Shown here in pieces: positions 5,011-9,076 of a stretch of 9,076 bases of DNA (the first letter of the stretch is position 1; each line of letters opens with the position of its first letter). Source of the stretch: RYN-124 sp046262175. Its GTDB lineage: Bacteria; Actinomycetota; Actinomycetes; Mycobacteriales; SCTD01. A model generated the notes under the pieces. That model searched no databases, was not told the origin of the DNA, and was given only the letters and a program-made list of their open reading frames with translations. A program made the position numbers and the translations under genes. Where the stretch lies: NCBI GenBank assembly GCA_046262175.1, contig JBHENF010000221.1:1-9076 (forward strand), in the 5' to 3' direction.

Positions 5011-6957
5011 TCAGGCGTTGACGGGCTTGCGCAGCTCCGGCGCCGGCTGGTCCCGCAGCCGCGGCACCTTCGCGCGTACGACCAGCACGGCGAGGTCGTC
5101 GCGGCTCGCGCCGATGCCGAACCGGTGCACCTCCTGCTCGAGCCGGCCCGCGAGGACGTCGGCGGAGCTGCCCGCGGCGGCGCGCAGGCAGGCCAGCAGG
5201 TTGTCCTCGCCGAACATCGCCGTAGCGCTGCGCCGCTCGGTCACGCCGTCGGTGTAGAACACCAGCGCGTCGCCGGGTAGGAGGGTCACCTCGTCCTCGG
5301 ACACCTCGATGTCCTCGATGACACCGAGCACGGTGCCGCTGCGGCCGACGAGACTGACCTCGCCGCCGCGCTTGACGAGCACCGGCGGAGGGTGCCCCGC
5401 GCTGGACAGCCGGACGAGCAGGCCATCCCCCCGCGGGATCACGCTGCCGAGCGCCGTCGTGCAGAAGCGACCGCGCTCGCCGAGCTCAAGGATCACGTCG
5501 TTGAGCCGCTGCAGCACCGCGGGCGGCGCGATGCCGTCGCGGGTCAGCAGCCGCAGGACGTCGCGAGCCATGCCCGTGATGGCGGCCGCCTCGGCACCCT
5601 TGCCGCACACGTCTCCGATGGCCACGCCCCAGCCGCCGGTCGGCATGCTGAACACGTCGTAGAAGTCGCCGCCCACGTCGTTGCCCTCGCCGGCCGCGGC
5701 GTAGCTGGTCCCCACGGCCCGCCCGACGAGCAGCAGGCCGAGCAGACGCCGCCGAGCCACCAGCGGCACCGCGAGCACGTCGCCGGCGCCGTCCTCCCCG
5801 AGGCTCGACGGCAGCTCCGCGGCCGGGACGAGCACCGGGCGCTGCTCCACGAGGTCGGCCACCAGCCGCGCCGCCAGCTGCTGCCCCTCGGCGCTGGACA
5901 GCGCGACCCGCAGCGCCGCGGAGCGGCTCTCGTCGCCGTGCGCGACAGCCATGAGGCGGGGCGAGTGCTCGTACGCGGTGCAGACGGCAGACCACGCGGC
6001 GAAGCGCGGCACGACGAGCTGCGCCGCCAGCGTCACCGCGAGCTGCACGTCGAGCGTGCCGGCGAACATTTCGCTCGCCTCCGCGAGCAGCGCCAGCGAC
6101 CCGCGGCTGCGCAGCTGCGAGGCCTGCGCCCGGTCGTCACGCAGCACGACGCTCAACCGGTCCCCGACGAGGCGGGCGATGGCGATGTCGTCGGCGGACA
6201 GCACGTCCGGCCCGCCCAGGACGAGCGCACCGAAGACGCCGGACCGGCCGCGCAGCGGCAGCACGAGCGCGGCGTGCGGCTCGGGCATACGGCCGTCCGA
6301 TCCGGTCATCGCGATGCGGCGGGCCTTCTCGACGTCGAGCTCGGCGCCACCGACGTCGTGGGCCGCGGCGACGTGCCAGGTCCGCTCGTCGTCGCCGCTC
6401 TGCGCGACCAGCCACCCCTGCTCCAGGCGCAGCGCCTCGACCAGCCGGTGCAGGAGCTCGCCGATGAGCTGCGACGAGCTCAGCTGCTGCTCGAGGTCGG
6501 CCGGCAGTCCGACGAGCCAGGCGATGTCGCGACGCGAGGCGGCCGTTACCGGCTCGCGGTGGGCCCGCCCGCCGGCGCGCGCCGACGGTCCGAGCTGGAA
6601 CCAGACGGACTTCCCGCTGCCGAAGTGCCGGGTGCCCCACTCGGTCGCCAGGGCGTCCAGCAGGAAGATGCCGCGACCTCCCTCGCGGGTCTCCGAGGGC
6701 TGGTCGCGAACGACGGGGATCGCGCCCGGGCTGCGGTCGCTGACCTCGACGCGCAGGGTCGGGCCGTCGGTGCTGACGAGCAGCTCCAGCTCTGTGCCGG
6801 CGTGGACGATCGCGTTGGTCACCAGCTCGGTGACGAGCAGCAGCGCCTCGTCGACGAGATCGGTCAGCTGCGCCTCTTCCACGGCAGCCTCGATGATGCG
6901 CCGCGCCTCGGACGCGGACCGGCCGTGCGCAGGCAGCACCGTCGCGGAGGTGGTCAT
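5011..6957 (-). CDS. Fused RsbW-like kinase domain, GAF domains and SpoIIE/PP2C phosphatase
   Basis: A 648-residue cytoplasmic regulator with no membrane segment. Domain order: HATPase_c_2/RsbW-like (about 12-125), with N-box E44-LVT-N48, D74RSPG and the ATP-lid G93-GRG; GAF 1 (about 155-275); GAF-like 2 (about 285-412); SpoIIE-type PP2C phosphatase (about 419-630). The phosphatase keeps its metal-binding acids: GGDFYD (D431, D434), IGDVCGKG (D449), YTDGV (D570) and SRDDLAV (D620/D621). Known relatives phosphorylate (RsbW) or dephosphorylate (RsbU/SpoIIE) STAS anti-anti-sigma proteins; both activities in one protein suggests a switch controlled by the GAF domains or by the receiver encoded upstream. 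Oddity: the GAF 2 strand (LLGLLLVGRA, 405-414) runs straight into the first phosphatase strand (VGTSYAAAGEGNDVGG); the usual last GAF helix and the LQxSLLP linker, some 55-60 residues, are missing. ATG at 6957 overlaps the receiver gene stop (ATGA). Confidence 0.92.
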   Translation of the reverse strand: MTTSATVLPAHGRSASEARRIIEAAVEEAQLTDLVDEALLLVTELVTNAIVHAGTELELLVSTDGPTLRVEVSDRSPGAIPVVRDQPSETREGGRGIFLLDALATEWGTRHFGSGKSVWFQLGPSARAGGRAHREPVTAASRRDIAWLVGLPADLEQQLSSSQLIGELLHRLVEALRLEQGWLVAQSGDDERTWHVAAAHDVGGAELDVEKARRIAMTGSDGRMPEPHAALVLPLRGRSGVFGALVLGGPDVLSADDIAIARLVGDRLSVVLRDDRAQASQLRSRGSLALLAEASEMFAGTLDVQLAVTLAAQLVVPRFAAWSAVCTAYEHSPRLMAVAHGDESRSAALRVALSSAEGQQLAARLVADLVEQRPVLVPAAELPSSLGEDGAGDVLAVPLVARRRLLGLLLVGRAVGTSYAAAGEGNDVGGDFYDVFSMPTGGWGVAIGDVCGKGAEAAAITGMARDVLRLLTRDGIAPPAVLQRLNDVILELGERGRFCTTALGSVIPRGDGLLVRLSSAGHPPPVLVKRGGEVSLVGRSGTVLGVIEDIEVSEDEVTLLPGDALVFYTDGVTERRSATAMFGEDNLLACLRAAAGSSADVLAGRLEQEVHRFGIGASRDDLAVLVVRAKVPRLRDQPAPELRKPVNA

Positions 6958-7571
6958 CGCACTGGCCGCACACCCGGGAACGCGGACCGCAGGGCACCCA
7001 CCGCGTCGACGACCCGAGCCGTCGCCCTCGCCACGTCCGGCGTTCCCGCCGCTTCGGCGGTGCGGTGCGCCTCCTGCGCGGCCGTCATCGCCGCCGCCGT
7101 AAGGTCGTCCAGCCGATCGGCGTCGAAGCGGGCGAGCTGCGACCGCAGGGTCTCCGCCTGCTCGGTCAGCTCGCGACGACTCTCGAACAGCTCGATGAAC
7201 ACGCCGACCTTCGCGCGCAGCACCCACGGGTCGAACGGCTTGCTGAGGTAGTCGACGGCCCCGGCGGCGTAGCCGCGAAACGCCTGGTGCGCCTCACCGT
7301 CGATCGCGGTCAGGAAGACGATGGGGATGTGCCGCGTCCGCTCGCGCTGCTTGACATGGGCGGCGGTCTCGAAGCCGTCCATGCCTGGCATCTGCACGTC
7401 GAGCAGGATCAGCGCGTAGTCCTCGACCAGCAGCCGCTTGAGCGCCTCCTCGCCCGAGTGCGCCTTGACCAGCTGATGGCCGAGGCCGGAGAGGATGGCT
7501 TCGAGCGCCAGGAGGTTCTCCGGGCGGTCGTCGACCATCAAGATCTTGGGCGAGCGATCGGGCGAGCTCAC
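6954..7571 (-). CDS. Stand-alone response regulator receiver with helical C-terminal tail
   Basis: A 205-residue signalling protein. The receiver domain (about 9-127) has the acidic pair D14-D15, phosphoacceptor D58 in LILLDVQMPGMDG, switch T88 (FLTA) and K111 (LSKPF), so it should be phosphorylated. No DNA-binding or enzymatic output domain follows. Instead a tail (about 128-205) with a coiled-coil-like ELFESRRELTEQAETLRSQL stretch and Ala-rich helices probably mediates protein contact. Located between a hybrid kinase and a phosphatase, it most likely passes phosphorylation from the kinase to the fused phosphatase/kinase protein. GTG at 7571 was chosen as it overlaps the kinase TGA by 4 bp (GTGA); an upstream in-frame GTG at 7598 would add 9 residues and a 31-bp overlap. 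No strong ribosome binding site precedes it, consistent with translational coupling. Confidence 0.92.
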   Translation of the reverse strand: MSSPDRSPKILMVDDRPENLLALEAILSGLGHQLVKAHSGEEALKRLLVEDYALILLDVQMPGMDGFETAAHVKQRERTRHIPIVFLTAIDGEAHQAFRGYAAGAVDYLSKPFDPWVLRAKVGVFIELFESRRELTEQAETLRSQLARFDADRLDDLTAAAMTAAQEAHRTAEAAGTPDVARATARVVDAVGALRSAFPGVRPVR

Positions 7572-9076
7572 GAGGACGGCAGCCGCCCGACGAGCCACGA
7601 GCGCATCACGGTCAGCAGCCGATCGAGATCGACCGGCTTCGTGATGTAGTCGCTGGCTCCCGCGGCGAGGCTCTTGTCCCGGTCGCCCGGCATCGCCTTC
7701 GCCGTCAGGAACAGGATCGGCAGGTCGGTGAACGCGGGCATGCTGCGGATCTCGGCCGTCGTCTCGTTGCCGTCCATGTCCGGCATCATCACGTCCATCA
7801 GGACGAGGTCGACGTCGCCGGTCTCGCGCAGCTGCCGGATGCCGTCCATGCCGTTGTCGGCGTACAGCACGGACATGCCGTGCAGCTCGAGGGCGCTGGT
7901 GAGGGCGAACACGTTGCGGACGTCGTCGTCCACGACGAGCACCTTTGCACCCGCAAGGGGGTCAGGTCCGCCGAGGTCGACCGGCTCGGAGGCGCTGTCG
8001 GTCAGCATCGGCACCTGCCGCGGCGCGGGCAGCACGGCCGTCGCGGGTGTGCTCACCACGGCGTCGCGGTCGTCGAACGGGTAGATCGCCGGCACGTACA
8101 GCGTGAACGTGCTGCCCGCGCCGGACTCGCTCGTCACCGCGATGGCGCCGCCGAGCAGCCGTGCGATCTCGCGGGAGATCGACAGGCCCAGGCCGGTGCC
8201 GCCGTACTTGCGGCTGGTCGTGCCGTCGGCCTGCTGGAACGCCTCGAAGATGAGCTTGAGCTTCTCCGCGGGGACCCCGATCCCGGTGTCGGTGACGCTG
8301 AACGCGAGGACGGTGTCGGAGTCGTTCAGCGTCGGCGTCGAGAACAGCATGTGCCCTGGTGCCTTGTGCACGGACAGCCGGACGCTGCCCTTCTCGGTGA
8401 ACTTCAGCGCGTTCGACAGCAGGTTCTTCAGCACCTGGTGCAGGCGCTGCTCGTCGGTGAGAACGCTCGCCGGCAGACCGTCCTCGATGCTGACGATGAG
8501 GTCCAGCCCCTGCTGCTCCGCGAGCGGGCCGAAGGTGCTCTCGACGTAGTCGCAGACCTCCGTGAGGACGACAGGCGCGGGGTGCACGTCCATCTTCCCC
8601 GCCTCGACCTTGGACAGGTCGAGGATGTCGTTGATCAGGGACAGCAGGTCGCTGCCCGCGCTGTGGATGGTGCGCGCGAACTCGATCTGCTTGTCGGTGA
8701 GGTTCTGCTGCGGGTTGTCCGCGAGCAGCTTGGCCAGGATCAGCAGGCTGTTGAGCGGCGTACGCAGCTCGTGGCTCATGTTGGCCAGGAACTCCGACTT
8801 GTACTGGCTCGACAGCGCCAGCTGCTCGGCCTTCTCCTCGAGGCCGAGGCGGGCCATCTCGATCTCGCGGTTCTGGATCTCGATGGAGCGGTTCTGCTCG
8901 CCGAGCAACGCGGCCTTGTCCTCGAGCTCGGCGTTGGTGCGCTGCAGCTCCATCGACTGCACCTGCAGCTCCTGCGCCAGGCGCTGCGACTGCTCGAGCA
9001 GCTCCTCCGTGCGCACGTTGGCGATGATCGTGTTGAGGACGACCCCGATCGTCTCGACGAGCTGCTCGAGGAAGCC
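7568..9076 (-). CDS. Hybrid sensor histidine kinase, C-terminal 502 residues
   Basis: The C-terminal part of a hybrid histidine kinase; the start lies beyond the right edge. Visible residues are numbered from the edge. 1-20 (GFLEQLVETIGVVLNTIIAN) resemble the last helix of a GAF domain. 21-95 form a long heptad-like coiled coil. The HisKA domain has phosphoacceptor H102 in MSHELRTPLN. The HATPase domain has an N-box near 218-225 (NLLSNALKF), DTGIGVP (263-269) and GTGLGLS (293-299). A Pro/Ala linker (about 330-375) leads to a receiver domain with DDD near its start and phosphoacceptor D428 in LVLMDVMMPDMDG, followed by T (FLTA) and K (ITKP). A family of actinobacterial kinases has HAMP repeats and a GAF domain before this part, so an N-terminal sensor with HAMP domains is likely outside the window. 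It overlaps the receiver gene by 4 bp and appears to head this operon. The GTG at 9016 is not the true start, since the coiled coil and GAF end continue upstream. Confidence 0.95.
   Translation of the reverse strand, partial: GFLEQLVETIGVVLNTIIANVRTEELLEQSQRLAQELQVQSMELQRTNAELEDKAALLGEQNRSIEIQNREIEMARLGLEEKAEQLALSSQYKSEFLANMSHELRTPLNSLLILAKLLADNPQQNLTDKQIEFARTIHSAGSDLLSLINDILDLSKVEAGKMDVHPAPVVLTEVCDYVESTFGPLAEQQGLDLIVSIEDGLPASVLTDEQRLHQVLKNLLSNALKFTEKGSVRLSVHKAPGHMLFSTPTLNDSDTVLAFSVTDTGIGVPAEKLKLIFEAFQQADGTTSRKYGGTGLGLSISREIARLLGGAIAVTSESGAGSTFTLYVPAIYPFDDRDAVVSTPATAVLPAPRQVPMLTDSASEPVDLGGPDPLAGAKVLVVDDDVRNVFALTSALELHGMSVLYADNGMDGIRQLRETGDVDLVLMDVMMPDMDGNETTAEIRSMPAFTDLPILFLTAKAMPGDRDKSLAAGASDYITKPVDLDRLLTVMRSWLVGRLPSS

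Noticed and set aside
6958..7227. Upstream extension of the phosphatase gene (90 codons)
   Set aside because: It is Arg/Gly-rich nonsense overlapping the receiver gene; ATG at 6957 gives a 4-bp overlap and begins the HATPase domain properly.
5392..7251. 619-residue plus-strand frame
   Set aside because: It is opposite the phosphatase gene, rich in Arg/Ala/Gln with no recognisable domain; the minus strand carries all catalytic motifs.
1..9076. CRISPR arrays, tRNA or rRNA genes, insertion sequences, phage genes
   Set aside because: No regularly spaced repeats, no cloverleaf or rRNA signature, no transposase or integrase motifs were seen on either strand. The TCACCTCCTT at 2851 resembles the 16S end but has no rRNA sequence around it.

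Overview
The window is very GC-rich, with strong G/C third-position bias, frequent GTG starts, densely packed genes with 4-bp start/stop overlaps, and long spurious ORFs opposite real genes. This fits a high-GC actinobacterium. Support comes from the divergent dacB/ppa pair, which is common in Actinobacteria, the ECF sigma factor with a zinc anti-sigma partner, and a GAF-linked hybrid histidine kinase followed by a SpoIIE/RsbW-type protein. I cannot place the genus from sequence alone. I see no rRNA, tRNA, CRISPR array, insertion sequence or phage gene; it reads as ordinary chromosome.

Layout, left to right. (1) Positions 1-1174 hold the start of a D-alanyl-D-alanine carboxypeptidase (dacB, minus, running off the left edge) divergent from inorganic pyrophosphatase (ppa, plus). 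(2) Positions 1171-2811 hold a VOC/glyoxalase-fold protein (minus), a TauE/SafE-type membrane transporter (plus) starting only 11 bp from it, a terminator-like hairpin, and a small membrane protein of unknown function (minus). The last has a peculiar leader with a perfect anti-Shine-Dalgarno match and a hairpin. (3) Positions 2883-4321 hold a cupin protein (minus) divergent from an ECF sigma factor and its overlapping zinc-finger anti-sigma factor. (4) Positions 4322-5010 hold a terminator-like hairpin, a good -35/-10 promoter with a palindrome over its -35, and a second VOC protein. (5) Positions 5011-9076 form a minus-strand signalling operon, transcribed from right to left: a hybrid histidine kinase (its N-terminus is beyond the right edge), a stand-alone receiver protein, and a protein joining an RsbW-like kinase domain, two GAF-like domains and a SpoIIE/PP2C phosphatase domain. 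The three genes are joined by 4-bp start/stop overlaps.

How the genes may work together. The last block looks like a phosphorelay feeding a partner-switching (anti-anti-sigma) system, with kinase and phosphatase for a STAS-type protein in one polypeptide. No STAS protein or matching sigma factor is encoded here, so the target lies elsewhere. The ECF sigma/anti-sigma pair is a second, separate regulatory unit. The most unusual points are the apparent loss of the usual helical linker before the phosphatase domain in the fused protein, and the structured leader of the small membrane protein.
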